The notes: a model not told the origin generated them from the sequence alone. A stretch of 64,000 nucleotides of DNA from Pseudomonas sp. R37(2017) (GCF_002113375.1 NZ_NEHO01000011.1:62001-126000), one strand, 5' to 3'; counted from the stretch's first letter, positions 1-8,827 are shown. Translations and numbers: made by a program.

Positions 1-1172
1 ACGTGCCGCTGGCGGCCGACCACTTCCGTTACTTCGCCGGCTGCATCCGCGCCCAGGAAGGCGGCGCCGCCGAGATCAACGAGCTGACCACGGCCTATCA
101 CTTCCATGAGCCGCTGGGCGTGGTCGGGCAGATCATTCCATGGAACTTCCCGCTGCTGATGGCCGCCTGGAAACTCGCCCCGGCCCTGGCGGCAGGCAAC
201 TGCGTCGTGCTCAAGCCTGCCGAGCAAACGCCGCTGTCGATCATGGTCTTCGCCGAGCTGATCGCCGACCTGCTGCCGGCGGGCGTGCTGAACATCGTCC
301 AGGGCTTCGGGCGCGAGGCCGGCGAAGCCCTGGCCACCAGCAAGCGCATCGCCAAGATCGCCTTCACCGGCTCGACTCCGGTCGGCTCGCACATCATGAA
401 ATGCGCGGCGGAAAACATCATCCCGTCCACCGTCGAACTCGGCGGCAAATCGCCGAACATCTTCTTCGAGGACATCATGAACGCGGAACCCGCGTTCATC
501 GAAAAAGCCGCCGAAGGTCTGGTCCTGGCGTTCTTCAATCAGGGCGAAGTCTGCACCTGCCCCTCCCGGGCGTTGGTGCAGGAGTCCATCTACGAGCCGT
601 TCATGGCCGAGGTGATGAAGAAGATCGTCAAGATCAAGCGCGGCAACCCCCTGGACACCGAGACCATGGTCGGCGCCCAGGCGTCCGAGCAGCAATACGA
701 CAAGATCCTCTCGTACCTGACCATTGCCCGGGAGGAGGGCGCCGAGCTGCTCACCGGCGGCGCGGCCGAACGCCTGGAGGGCGACCTGTCCAGCGGCTAT
801 TACATCCAGCCGACCCTGCTCAAGGGACACAACAAGATGCGCGTGTTCCAGGAGGAAATCTTCGGCCCGGTGGTGGGTATCACCACCTTCAAGGACGAAG
901 CCGAAGCCCTGGCGATTGCCAACGACAGCGAGTTCGGCCTGGGCGCCGGCCTGTGGACCCGCGACATCAACCGCGCCTACCGCATGGGCCGGGCGATCAA
1001 GGCCGGGCGCGTGTGGACCAACTGCTACCACCTGTACCCGGCGCACGCGGCGTTCGGGGGCTACAAGAAGTCCGGCGTCGGCCGTGAAACCCACAAGATG
1101 ATGCTCGATCACTACCAGCAGACCAAAAACCTGCTGGTAAGCTACGACATCAATCCGCTGGGGTTCTTCTGA
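1..1172 (+). CDS. exaC: NAD-dependent acetaldehyde dehydrogenase ExaC, 5' end cut by window
   Basis: Aldehyde dehydrogenase superfamily protein that oxidises the aldehyde made by the PQQ-linked ethanol dehydrogenase to the acid. The reading frame is open from the first base, so the N-terminus lies outside the window; about 389 residues remain of the roughly 500 usual for the family. Visible are the IIPWNFPLLM cofactor segment, the FTGSTPVG Rossmann loop, the general-base glutamate in VELGGKSPN and the nucleophilic cysteine in FFNQGEVCTCPSR. It directly precedes pqqABCDE, as exaC does in P. aeruginosa, and that placement supports the symbol. The pair of inverted REP repeats just after the stop probably ends or stabilises its transcript. 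Family assignment is near certain; the exact substrate is inferred from context. Confidence 0.93.
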   Translation, partial: VPLAADHFRYFAGCIRAQEGGAAEINELTTAYHFHEPLGVVGQIIPWNFPLLMAAWKLAPALAAGNCVVLKPAEQTPLSIMVFAELIADLLPAGVLNIVQGFGREAGEALATSKRIAKIAFTGSTPVGSHIMKCAAENIIPSTVELGGKSPNIFFEDIMNAEPAFIEKAAEGLVLAFFNQGEVCTCPSRALVQESIYEPFMAEVMKKIVKIKRGNPLDTETMVGAQASEQQYDKILSYLTIAREEGAELLTGGAAERLEGDLSSGYYIQPTLLKGHNKMRVFQEEIFGPVVGITTFKDEAEALAIANDSEFGLGAGLWTRDINRAYRMGRAIKAGRVWTNCYHLYPAHAAFGGYKKSGVGRETHKMMLDHYQQTKNLLVSYDINPLGFF

Positions 1173-1195
1173 CCTCTCAAGAACACTGAAAAATC

Positions 1196-1285
1196 TGTGG
1201 GAGCGAGCCTGCTCGCGAAGAGGTCAGCACATTCGCTATTGATGTCGACTGTCAGACCGCTTTCGCGAGCAGGCTCGCTCCCACA
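1196..1285. repeat. REPIN-type inverted pair between exaC and pqqA
   Basis: A copy of the GTGGGAGCGAGCCTGCTCGC palindrome (1196-1223) faces an inverted copy (1258-1285) across a short spacer. It can form a long hairpin and lies between stop and promoter, as is typical of Pseudomonas REPINs. Confidence 0.85.
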
Positions 1286-1418
1286 TGAATTTGTGCGGTA
1301 CGCACACCCCCTACCAAATCACCCCGCAAACTCCTTCGAAAGTAGCATTCGGGCACTCGATGCCCCGTGCATTAATGGCACTACCGGAATCACCCGGACA
1401 CAAGAAGAGGAATGACCC

Positions 1419-1490
1419 ATGTGGACTAAACCCGCGTTTACCGATCTGCGCATTGGCTTCGAAGTGACGATGTATTTCGCCAACCGTTGA
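1419..1490 (+). CDS. pqqA: PQQ precursor peptide PqqA (23 aa)
   Basis: Substrate peptide from which pyrroloquinoline quinone is built. It is 23 residues, MWTKPAFTDLRIGFEVTMYF plus ANR, the usual family length. Glu15 and Tyr19 in the E-x3-Y motif (EVTMY) are the residues that PqqE cross-links and that end up in the cofactor. The ATG follows a purine-rich AAGAGGAATGA region that serves as ribosome binding site. It is the first gene of the pqqABCDE run, followed after 55 bases by pqqB, with a hairpin in the gap that could raise its transcript level relative to the enzyme genes. Confidence 0.97.
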   Translation: MWTKPAFTDLRIGFEVTMYFANR

Positions 1491-1497
1491 TTGACCA

Positions 1498-1523
1498 CCC
1501 GGCCAGCCGTTGTGTTGGCCGGG
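1498..1523 (+). promoter_or_regulatory. Hairpin between pqqA and pqqB, possible attenuator or mRNA-processing stem
   Basis: CCCGGCCA (1498-1505) pairs perfectly with TGGCCGGG (1516-1523) across a 10-base loop, starting 7 bases after the pqqA stop. There is no T-tract, so it is more likely a 3'-end stabiliser or partial terminator than a full terminator. Confidence 0.55.
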
Positions 1524-1545
1524 CCAGCCTTCTGGAGCATCCGCC

Positions 1546-2460
1546 ATGTACATCCGCGTTCTCGGTTCCGCCGCTGGCGGTGGCTTCCCCCAGTGGAACT
1601 GCAACTGCCGCCAGTGCACCGGTGTGCGCAATGGCAGCCTGCGGGCACAGCGCCGTACGCAGTCGTCGATTGCTCTGAGTGACGACGGCGTGGAGTGGGT
1701 GCTGTGCAATGCGTCACCGGACATTCGCGCGCAACTCGAGGGTTTTGCCCCGTTGCAACCGGCGCGGCGCCTGCGTGACAGCGCCATCGCCGGCATCGTC
1801 CTGCTGGACAGCCAGATCGACCATTGCACCGGTCTGCTCAGCCTGCGCGAAGGCTGCCCCCATGCGGTGTGGTGTACCGAGCGTGTGCATCAGGACCTGA
1901 GCAGCGGTTTCCCATTGTTCAACATGCTTGAACACTGGAGCGGCGGATTGCAGTGGCAACCGGTCGGTCTCGACCGCCAGCCGTTCGGCATTCCGTCTTG
2001 CGGGCATTTGCAATTTCGCGCGATTCCCCTGGTGAGCAACGCGCCGCCGTATTCGCCCAATCGCGGCAACCCGCAGCCGGGCGACACCATCGGCTTGTTC
2101 ATCGAGGACCTGCGCAACGGCGCCTCGTTGTTCTATGCCCCGGGCCTTGGCCGAATCGACGATGAAGTGCTGGGCTGGATGCAGCGTGCCGATTGCCTGC
2201 TGCTGGACGGCACCCTGTGGCGCGACGACGAGATGCGTATCTGCGAAGTCGGCCAGAGCCTGGGCAGCGAAATGGGGCACCTCGCCCAAAGCGGCCCCGG
2301 CGGGATGCTTGAAGTGCTGGAGGGCTTGCACCGCCAGCGCAAGGTGCTGATCCACATCAACAACACCAATCCCATTCTCGATGAAGACTCGGCCGAGCGG
2401 GCTTTGCTGGAGCGGCGGGGGATCGAAGTGGCTTATGACGGCATGAGTATCGAGCTGTAG
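1546..2460 (+). CDS. pqqB: Pyrroloquinoline quinone biosynthesis protein PqqB
   Basis: Metallo-beta-lactamase-fold protein needed for PQQ formation; it is thought to act on the tyrosine moiety of the precursor as an iron-dependent hydroxylase. The ATG at 1546 gives 304 residues, the family length, and removes a 12-residue upstream extension that is not conserved. The N-terminus reads LGSAAGGGFPQWNCNCRQC, the family signature with its cysteine cluster, followed by the altered metal-binding loop LLDSQIDHCTGLL. The upstream TCTGGAG motif serves as ribosome binding site. It sits between pqqA and pqqC; the gap to pqqC holds a REP pair, an odd insertion inside the operon. Confidence 0.96.
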   Translation: MYIRVLGSAAGGGFPQWNCNCRQCTGVRNGSLRAQRRTQSSIALSDDGVEWVLCNASPDIRAQLEGFAPLQPARRLRDSAIAGIVLLDSQIDHCTGLLSLREGCPHAVWCTERVHQDLSSGFPLFNMLEHWSGGLQWQPVGLDRQPFGIPSCGHLQFRAIPLVSNAPPYSPNRGNPQPGDTIGLFIEDLRNGASLFYAPGLGRIDDEVLGWMQRADCLLLDGTLWRDDEMRICEVGQSLGSEMGHLAQSGPGGMLEVLEGLHRQRKVLIHINNTNPILDEDSAERALLERRGIEVAYDGMSIEL

Positions 2461-2470
2461 CGGCTGGCCC

Positions 2471-2571
2471 CTTCGCGAGCAGGCTCGCTCCCACAGTGGA
2501 TTTCTGCTGTACATGAAATTTGTGTTCACACCGAACACCTGTGGGAGCGAGCCTGCTCGCGAAGAGGCCAG
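2471..2571. repeat. REPIN-type inverted pair inside the pqq operon (pqqB-pqqC gap)
   Basis: Inverted arms TTCGCGAGCAGGCTCGCTCC (from 2471) and GTGGGAGCGAGCCTGCTCGC (from 2541) flank an approximately 45-base spacer. A long RNA hairpin here would divide the pqqAB and pqqCDE parts of the transcript. Confidence 0.85.
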
Positions 2572-2603
2572 CGCAGACACCGCAGAAATCCATGGAGAAC
2601 AAA

Positions 2604-3356
2604 ATGACTGACAGCCCCATGTCCCCCAGTGAATTCGAAGCCGCCCTGCGCGCCAAGGGTGCCTACTACCACATCCATCACCCCTTCCACCAGGCCATGT
2701 ACGCCGGCCGCGCCAGCCGTGAACAGATCCAGGGCTGGGTCGCCAATCGCTTCTACTACCAGATCAACATCCCCCTGAAAGACGCCGCGATTCTCGCCAA
2801 CTGCCCGGACCGCGACGTGCGCCGGGAATGGCTGCAGCGGATTCTCGACCACGACGGCGCTCCCGGCAGCGAGGGCGGTATCGAAGCCTGGCTGCGCCTT
2901 GGTGAAGCCGTGGGGCTGGATCGTGAGCAGATTCTGTCCCAGGAATTGGTGCTGCCCGGCGTGCGTTTTGCGGTGGACGCCTACGTCAATTTCGCCCGTC
3001 GCGCCTGCTGGCAGGAAGCGGCCAGCAGTTCGTTGACCGAACTCTTTGCCCCGCAGATCCATCAATCGCGCCTCGACGCCTGGCCGACCCACTACCCGTG
3101 GATCGACGTCGCCGGCTACGACTATTTCCGCACGCGCCTGAGCCAGGCGCGGCGCGATGTCGAACATGGCTTGCGTATCACTTTGGCGCACTACGTGACG
3201 GCCCAGGGACAACAACGGATGCTGGAGATCCTGCAGTTCAAGCTCGACGTGCTGTGGAGCATGCTCGATGCGATGAGCATGGCCTACGAGCTTGCGCGAC
3301 CGCCGTATCACACGGTCACCGACGACAATGTCTGGCACCGGGGGATCGCCCTGTGA
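2604..3356 (+). CDS. pqqC: Pyrroloquinoline-quinone synthase PqqC
   Basis: Cofactor-less oxidase that carries out the last step of PQQ synthesis, ring closure and eight-electron oxidation of the quinone precursor with oxygen. The chosen ATG gives 250 residues, the usual length, with GGAG 5 bases upstream; an in-frame ATG at 2592 is possible but has a poorer ribosome site. Conserved segments include YYHIHHPFHQAMYAGRASR near the N-terminus and the YYQINIPLKDAAILANC helix, plus late active-site residues in YDYFRTRLSQARRDVEHGL. The stop overlaps the pqqD start by four bases, which implies translational coupling. Confidence 0.97.
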   Translation: MTDSPMSPSEFEAALRAKGAYYHIHHPFHQAMYAGRASREQIQGWVANRFYYQINIPLKDAAILANCPDRDVRREWLQRILDHDGAPGSEGGIEAWLRLGEAVGLDREQILSQELVLPGVRFAVDAYVNFARRACWQEAASSSLTELFAPQIHQSRLDAWPTHYPWIDVAGYDYFRTRLSQARRDVEHGLRITLAHYVTAQGQQRMLEILQFKLDVLWSMLDAMSMAYELARPPYHTVTDDNVWHRGIAL

Positions 3357-3625
3357 GCCTGATCGATCGCCGGCAGTCACCGGCCTTGCGTCGCGGTTTT
3401 CGGCTGCAATGGGAGCCTCGCCAGGAGTGCCACGTACTCCTGTACCCCGAAGGCATGATCAAGCTCAACGCCAGTGCCGCTCTGATTCTCGAGCTGGTGG
3501 ATGGCCAGCGCAGCGTGGCGTCGATCATTGAAAGATTGAACGCCAGTTTCCCCGGGGTACCCGGGATCGACGAAGACGTTCTGGCGTTTCTGGAGGTGGC
3601 CCATGCGCAGTTCTGGATCGAGTGA
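3353..3625 (+). CDS. pqqD: PqqA-binding chaperone PqqD
   Basis: Small RiPP-recognition-element protein that binds the PqqA peptide and presents it to the radical SAM enzyme PqqE. The GTG start overlaps the pqqC stop (GTGA) and gives 90 residues, normal for PqqD. The winged-helix core is recognisable in the segment RQECHVLLYPEGMIKLN and the following LVDGQRSVASIIERL helix. Its last 23 bases overlap the pqqE start, so pqqC, pqqD and pqqE are translationally coupled, in keeping with the known physical PqqD-PqqE interaction. Confidence 0.96.
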   Translation: MSLIDRRQSPALRRGFRLQWEPRQECHVLLYPEGMIKLNASAALILELVDGQRSVASIIERLNASFPGVPGIDEDVLAFLEVAHAQFWIE

Positions 3626-4745
3626 GACGCTGCCCGGACCGCCACTGTGGCTGCTTGCCGAGCTGACCTATCGCTGTCCGCTGCAATGCCCCTACTGCTC
3701 CAATCCACTGGACTTTGCCCGGCACGGCGAGGAGCTGAGCACGCAAGAATGGATTCGTGTATTTCGCGAAGCGCGGGACATGGGCGCCGCGCAACTGGGC
3801 TTTTCCGGTGGCGAGCCGCTGGTACGCCAGGACCTCGCCGAACTGATCAAGGCTGCCCGGGACATGGGCTACTACACCAACCTGATCACCTCGGGCATCG
3901 GCCTGACCGAGCAGAAGGTGCATGACTTCAAGGTGGCCGGGCTGGACCATATCCAGATCAGCTTCCAGGCCGCCGACGAGGCGGTGAACAACATGCTCGC
4001 CGGATCGCGCAAGGCCTTTGCCCAGAAACTGGCGATGGCCCGTGCGGTGAAAGCCCAGGGCTATCCGATGGTGCTGAACTTCGTCACCCATCGGCACAAC
4101 ATCGACCGGATCGCGCAGATCATCGAGCTGTGCCTGGAACTGGAAGCGGATTTCGTCGAATTGGCCACCTGCCAGTTCTATGGCTGGGCCGAACTCAACC
4201 GCGTCGGCCTGTTGCCCACCCGCGAGCAATTGCAACGTGCCGAACGCATTACCAACGAGTACCGCCAACGCCTTGAAGCCCAGGGCCACCCGTGCAAGCT
4301 GATCTTCGTCACCCCGGACTACTACGAGGAACGCCCCAAGACCTGCATGAACGGCTGGGCCAACCTGTTTCTCGACATCACCCCCGACGGCACGGCGTTG
4401 CCTTGCCACAGCGCCCGGCAGTTGCCGGTAGCGTTTCCCAATGTGCGCAAGCACAGCGTCGAGCACATCTGGAACGACTCGTTCGGCTTCAATCGTTTTC
4501 GCGGCGATGCCTGGATGAAGGAGCCGTGCCGCTCCTGCGATGAAAAGCACAAGGACCTGGGCGGTTGCCGCTGCCAGGCCTTCATGCTGACCGGCGATGC
4601 CGGCAATGCCGACCCGGTGTGCAGCAAATCGCCTCACCACGGCGTGATCCTCGAGGCCCGCAAGCAAGCGCAGGCGCCGGGGTTGGGGATGGAGCACCTG
4701 ACATTGCGCAACGAGAAGGCTTCGCAGCTGATCTATCGCGGCTAG
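3603..4745 (+). CDS. pqqE: PqqA peptide cyclase PqqE (radical SAM/SPASM)
   Basis: Radical SAM enzyme that forms the carbon-carbon bond between Glu15 and Tyr19 of PqqA, the first committed step of PQQ synthesis. The 380-residue product carries the S-adenosylmethionine [4Fe-4S] motif CPLQCPYC near residue 25, the GGEPL motif (SGGEPLVRQDL), and a C-terminal SPASM domain with auxiliary-cluster cysteines (CMNGWANLF, LPCHSARQLP, CRSCDEKHKDLGGCRC). Start ATG lies inside pqqD. No pqqF-type protease or pqqH follows; the next gene is ercA after a REP pair, so peptide release must be encoded elsewhere. Confidence 0.97.
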   Translation: MRSSGSSETLPGPPLWLLAELTYRCPLQCPYCSNPLDFARHGEELSTQEWIRVFREARDMGAAQLGFSGGEPLVRQDLAELIKAARDMGYYTNLITSGIGLTEQKVHDFKVAGLDHIQISFQAADEAVNNMLAGSRKAFAQKLAMARAVKAQGYPMVLNFVTHRHNIDRIAQIIELCLELEADFVELATCQFYGWAELNRVGLLPTREQLQRAERITNEYRQRLEAQGHPCKLIFVTPDYYEERPKTCMNGWANLFLDITPDGTALPCHSARQLPVAFPNVRKHSVEHIWNDSFGFNRFRGDAWMKEPCRSCDEKHKDLGGCRCQAFMLTGDAGNADPVCSKSPHHGVILEARKQAQAPGLGMEHLTLRNEKASQLIYRG

Positions 4746-4761
4746 CCTGGCGACACAAATC

Positions 4762-4858
4762 CCCTGTAGGAGCGAGCATGCTCGCGATAGCGGTTGAACA
4801 TTCAACATGTCTGTGACTGACACTCCGGCATCGCGAGCATGCTCGCTCCTACAGGGAT
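4762..4858. repeat. REPIN-type inverted pair after pqqE
   Basis: CTGTAGGAGCGAGCATGCTC (from 4764) and its inverted partner ending at 4856 surround a spacer of about 40 bases. This is the TGTAGGAG...CATGCTCGCGAT variant of the window's REP family. Confidence 0.85.
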
Positions 4859-4959
4859 TGCGGTGGATTCGAATGGGCTACCCATTGGTCTGATTGCATT
4901 CACAGCTGGATGGTTTAGTGTGGTTTGCACCTTCCAAAACAATAAAAACAGGCTTTCAA

Positions 4960-6123
4960 ATGAGCCAGAGTCTCAACCAGCTGCGCAAGTTCGTTTCCCC
5001 TGAGATCATCTTCGGTGCCGGTAGCCGGCACAATGTCGGCAACTATGCCAAGACCTTTGGCGCGCGCAAGGTCCTGGTGGTCAGCGATCCCGGCGTGATC
5101 GCCGCCGGCTGGGTCGCCGATGTCGAGGCCAGCCTGCAAGCCCTGGGCATCGAATACTGCCTTTACACTGATGTCTCGCCCAACCCGCGGGTCGAAGAAG
5201 TGATGTGCGGCGCCGAGATGTACCGGGAAAACCACTGCGACGTGATTGTCGCCGTCGGTGGCGGCAGCCCGATGGATTGCGGCAAGGGCATCGGCATCGT
5301 CGTTGCCCACGGGCGCAGCATTCTCGATTTCGAGGGCGTGGACACCATCCGAGTACCCAGCCCGCCGCTGATCCTGATTCCGACCACCGCCGGCACCTCG
5401 GCCGACGTCTCGCAATTCGTGATCATTTCCAACCAGCAGGAACGCATGAAATTCTCCATCGTCAGCAAGGCCGTGGTGCCGGACGTTTCGCTGATCGACC
5501 CGGAAACCACCCTCAGCATGGACCCGTTCCTGTCGGCCTGTACCGGCATCGACGCCTTGGTGCATGCCATCGAAGCCTTCGTGTCCACCGGCCACGGGCC
5601 GCTGACCGATCCCCATGCGCTGGAGGCGATGCGCCTGATCAATGGCAACCTGGTGCAGATGATCGCCAACCCGACCGACATCGCCCTGCGCGAGAAAATC
5701 ATGCTCGGCAGCATGCAGGCCGGGCTGGCGTTTTCCAACGCCATCCTCGGCGCCGTGCATGCCATGTCCCACAGCCTCGGCGGCTTTCTCGATCTGCCCC
5801 ACGGCCTGTGCAACGCGGTGCTCGTCGAACACGTGGTGGCCTTCAACTACAACTCGGCGCCGGATCGCTTCAAGGTGATCGCCGAGACCTTCGGCATCGA
5901 CTGCCGAGGGTTGAATCACCGGCAGATCTGCGGGCGCCTGGTCGAACACCTGATCGCCCTCAAGCACGCCATCGGCTTTCACGAAACCCTCGGTTTGCAT
6001 GGCGTCAGGACCTCGGACATTCCGTTCCTGTCGCAGCATGCGATGCACGACCCGTGCATCCTGACCAACCCGCGCGAATCCAGCCAGCGTGATGTCGAGG
6101 TCGTCTATGGCGAAGCCCTCTGA
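4960..6123 (+). CDS. ercA: Iron-containing alcohol dehydrogenase ErcA
   Basis: Group III, iron-dependent NAD(P) alcohol dehydrogenase fold. In Pseudomonas, ErcA belongs to the ethanol-oxidation regulon and is thought to have a signalling role with its linked kinase rather than bulk catalysis. The chosen ATG gives 387 residues; the frame is open for 22 more codons upstream but lacks a good ribosome site there. Motifs visible are GGGSPMDCGKG (nucleotide loop) and the metal-ligand region GAVHAMSHSLGGFLDLPHGLCNAVL with conserved histidines. The 3' end overlaps the kinase gene by 17 bases, so the two are co-translated. The order pqqE-ercA-ercS matches P. aeruginosa apart from the missing pqqH. Confidence 0.92.
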   Translation: MSQSLNQLRKFVSPEIIFGAGSRHNVGNYAKTFGARKVLVVSDPGVIAAGWVADVEASLQALGIEYCLYTDVSPNPRVEEVMCGAEMYRENHCDVIVAVGGGSPMDCGKGIGIVVAHGRSILDFEGVDTIRVPSPPLILIPTTAGTSADVSQFVIISNQQERMKFSIVSKAVVPDVSLIDPETTLSMDPFLSACTGIDALVHAIEAFVSTGHGPLTDPHALEAMRLINGNLVQMIANPTDIALREKIMLGSMQAGLAFSNAILGAVHAMSHSLGGFLDLPHGLCNAVLVEHVVAFNYNSAPDRFKVIAETFGIDCRGLNHRQICGRLVEHLIALKHAIGFHETLGLHGVRTSDIPFLSQHAMHDPCILTNPRESSQRDVEVVYGEAL

Positions 6124-7843
6124 CGAGCAACAACGAGCCCTGGCCGGCCTGCTGGGGCTGGGCAGCCATTCGGCGCGCAAGAGTCATTACCCGGAACTGG
6201 CCGCGCGCCTGGATGACCTGGAAGCCGAGCGCAACCGCTACAAGTGGCTGTTCGAAAACGCGGTGCACGGGATCTTCCAGGCCAGCCTGCACGATGGCAT
6301 GCGCGCGGCCAACCCGGCGCTGGCACGCATGCTCGGCTACCAGGACCCGCAGGAGGTGCTGTTCTCCCTGACCGACCTGGCCAGCACCCTGTTCGTCGAC
6401 GGCGCGCAAGAACTGGAAACCATCGGCGAAATCCTCAGGCAGCAGCGCAGCCTGCACGGTTATGAAACCCGCTTGCGCCGCAAGGACGGCAGTCACCTCG
6501 ATGTATTGATGAACCTGCTGCTCAAGCCCGGCCAGGAAGGGCTCGTGGAAGGGTTTGTCTCCGATATCACTGAGCGCAAACTGGCCCAGCAACGTCTGCA
6601 GCAACTCAATGACGAACTGGAACAGCGCGTCGTCGCGCGCACCGATGAATTGCTCGAAGCCAACCGTAACCTTCAGCAGCAGATCACCCAGCGTAAACAG
6701 ATCGCCCGGGCCTTGCGCGACGCCCGCGATGCCGCCGAGGCCGCCAATCACAGCAAGGACAAATACCTCGCTGCCGCCAGTCACGACCTGCTGCAACCGC
6801 TGAACGCCGCGCGGCTGCTGATTTCGACCCTGCGCGAACGCAAATTGCCGGAAGCCGAACAGGTGCTGGTGGAGCGTACCCACCAGGCACTGGAAGGGGC
6901 CGAAGACCTGTTGACGGATCTGCTCGACATTTCCCGGCTCGATCAGGCCGCGGTCAAACCCGATATTGCCTCGTACCGCCTCGACGAACTGCTCGGGCCG
7001 CTGGTGTCGGAGTTCCAGTCCGTCGCCCAGGCGGCCGGCTTGAACCTGCGGGTGCGCATGGCCGATTACGCCATCAGCACCGACTTGCGCCTGATGACGC
7101 GGATCCTGCGCAACTTTCTCAGCAATGCCTGCCGCTACACCGATGAAGGCAGCATCCTGCTGGCGGCAAGGCGTCGGGGCGAGATGCTGCGCCTGGAAGT
7201 CTGGGACACCGGGCGTGGCATCGCCGCCGACCGGCTCGATTCGATCTTCCTCGAGTTCAACCAGTTGGACGTCGGGCGCGCCGCCGACCGCAAGGGCGTA
7301 GGCCTGGGGCTGGCGATTGTCGAGCGTATCGCCAGGATCCTGGGCTACAGGATCGGCGTGTACTCGTTGCCGGGGCGTGGTTCGATGTTCAGCATAGAGG
7401 TGCCGATATCCGACGAGGTTCCCTTGCCAGTGAGCCATGCGCTGCCACAACCGGGCACCGGCAATCCACTGCCGGGCCGCCGTTTGCTGGTGATCGACAA
7501 CGAAGTGAGCATTCTCGAAAGCATGAGCGCGTTGCTCGGGCAGTGGGGCTGCGAAGTTGTGACAGCCACCGATGAAGCAACTGCGCTGGCGGCGTTACGC
7601 GGGCAGGCACCGGAACTGATTCTCGCGGACTATCACCTCGATCACGGGGTGGTCGGCTGTGAGGTGGTGCGACATTTGCGCGAGCATTTCCACCATGACA
7701 TTCCCGCGGTGATCATTACCGCCGACCGCACCGACCATTGTCGACGCGCGTTACAGCGGCTCAATGCACCCTTGCTGAACAAACCGGTGAAGCCCGGTAA
7801 ATTGCGAGCGGTGTTGAGTCAACTGTTGGGGGTATCGGCCTGA
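6107..7843 (+). CDS. ercS: PAS-domain hybrid sensor histidine kinase/response regulator ErcS
   Basis: Cytoplasmic two-component hybrid kinase of 578 residues. Domains in order are an N-terminal coiled-coil stretch, a PAS domain (about 45-165, from YKWLFENAVHGIFQASL), a second coiled coil (about 165-215), HisKA with phosphorylatable His in AAASHDLLQPL, HATPase with N box FLSNACRYTDEGS and G boxes DTGRGIAADR and GVGLGLAIVERIA, and a C-terminal receiver domain with phospho-acceptor Asp in LILADYHLD and Lys in LLNKPVKP. No membrane segment is seen. It overlaps ercA by 17 bases. By position and architecture it is ErcS of the ErbR/ErcS ethanol-oxidation regulatory cascade; the signal sensed is unknown. 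Confidence 0.88.
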   Translation: MAKPSDEQQRALAGLLGLGSHSARKSHYPELAARLDDLEAERNRYKWLFENAVHGIFQASLHDGMRAANPALARMLGYQDPQEVLFSLTDLASTLFVDGAQELETIGEILRQQRSLHGYETRLRRKDGSHLDVLMNLLLKPGQEGLVEGFVSDITERKLAQQRLQQLNDELEQRVVARTDELLEANRNLQQQITQRKQIARALRDARDAAEAANHSKDKYLAAASHDLLQPLNAARLLISTLRERKLPEAEQVLVERTHQALEGAEDLLTDLLDISRLDQAAVKPDIASYRLDELLGPLVSEFQSVAQAAGLNLRVRMADYAISTDLRLMTRILRNFLSNACRYTDEGSILLAARRRGEMLRLEVWDTGRGIAADRLDSIFLEFNQLDVGRAADRKGVGLGLAIVERIARILGYRIGVYSLPGRGSMFSIEVPISDEVPLPVSHALPQPGTGNPLPGRRLLVIDNEVSILESMSALLGQWGCEVVTATDEATALAALRGQAPELILADYHLDHGVVGCEVVRHLREHFHHDIPAVIITADRTDHCRRALQRLNAPLLNKPVKPGKLRAVLSQLLGVSA

Positions 7844-7904
7844 AGCGGCGGGCAGGTAGTGCGCGTTGGTCTATCCCTCGCCACAGAAGCGCCCCCAACG
7901 TCAC

Positions 7905-8792
7905 TCAATCGTTGCAGTGTGGTTCCGGCAGACCGTTGACGCCGGGGGCGAGGGCGAACACGCCACCGGCCAGTGATTGCGGGTCGTGGTCGTCAGCGGG
8001 GCGGATCGAGGTCACGAACAGCGTGTCCAGTCGAGGGCCACCGAAGGCGCACATGGTGGGTTTCTTCACGGGTACGGCGAGGGAGCGGTCGAGTCGGCCA
8101 TCGGGGGTAAAACGGTGGATGAGCCCGGCGTCGTTGGCGCAAATCCAGTAGCAGCCATCGGCGTCGACCGCGGCACCATCGGGGCGACCTTCGTGCTGGT
8201 TCATGTCGACGAACACACGACGATTCGAAGGCGTGCCGGTTTCGATGTCGTAGTCGAACGCCCAGATCTGCTGGACCTGTGGATGAGAGTCGGACAGGTA
8301 CATCGTGCGCCCATCCGGACTGAAGCCCAGGCCATTGGGCACGATGAACCCGTTCAGTCGGGCGTCGAGCGGCCCGCGTTGCCCGGCGCTGTAGCGATAC
8401 AAGGTCCCGACGGCGGCGTTGGCACCCATGTCCAGGACCATGCTGCCGGCCCAGAAACGCCCCTGCCGATCGCAACGGCCGTCGTTCAGGCGCATGTCGG
8501 TGCGGGCATGAACGACGTGGGCCAGCGGTTCACTGTCGAGACTGCCGTCATTGCGCGGATGCAGGCGGAAGAACCCGCTTTCCATCCCGGCGACCCAGCC
8601 GCCGTCAACATGGCGTGCAATACAGGCGAGCATCTCCGGGGTTTTCCAGGCATCCAATTGCCCGGTTTCGGCACTCCAGCGTTGCAGAGCGCCGGCGGGA
8701 ATATCCACCCAGTAAAGGGCGTTTTCCTCAGGCACCCAGACCGGGCTTTCACCGACCGCGTTGCGGGCATCGACAATCAATTCGGCTTGCAT
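7905..8792 (-). CDS. SMP-30/gluconolactonase-family aldarolactone lactonase
   Basis: Six-bladed beta-propeller lactonase of 295 residues. The metal-site glutamate lies in NAVGESPVW (residue about 15), a ligand Asn in TDMRLNDGRCD and the catalytic Asp in GRPDGAAVDADG, followed by GCYWICAND. It lies 35 bases downstream of uronate dehydrogenase on the same strand, so it most likely opens the galactaro- or glucaro-1,5-lactone that enzyme releases. Gluconolactonase or arabinolactonase activity is possible from sequence alone; the neighbour is what points to aldarolactones. Confidence 0.85.
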   Translation of the reverse strand: MQAELIVDARNAVGESPVWVPEENALYWVDIPAGALQRWSAETGQLDAWKTPEMLACIARHVDGGWVAGMESGFFRLHPRNDGSLDSEPLAHVVHARTDMRLNDGRCDRQGRFWAGSMVLDMGANAAVGTLYRYSAGQRGPLDARLNGFIVPNGLGFSPDGRTMYLSDSHPQVQQIWAFDYDIETGTPSNRRVFVDMNQHEGRPDGAAVDADGCYWICANDAGLIHRFTPDGRLDRSLAVPVKKPTMCAFGGPRLDTLFVTSIRPADDHDPQSLAGGVFALAPGVNGLPEPHCND

Positions 8793-8827
8793 GGCGACTC
8801 ATTCCCTGGGTTTTTGTTGTGGAGTGT

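Noticed and set aside
98..538. Long minus-strand open frame inside exaC
   Set aside because: Shadow of the conserved aldehyde dehydrogenase frame, with no family-like motifs; typical of GC-rich DNA.
4894..4960. Longer N-terminus for ErcA
   Set aside because: The added 22 residues have no ribosome binding site and do not match the conserved start.
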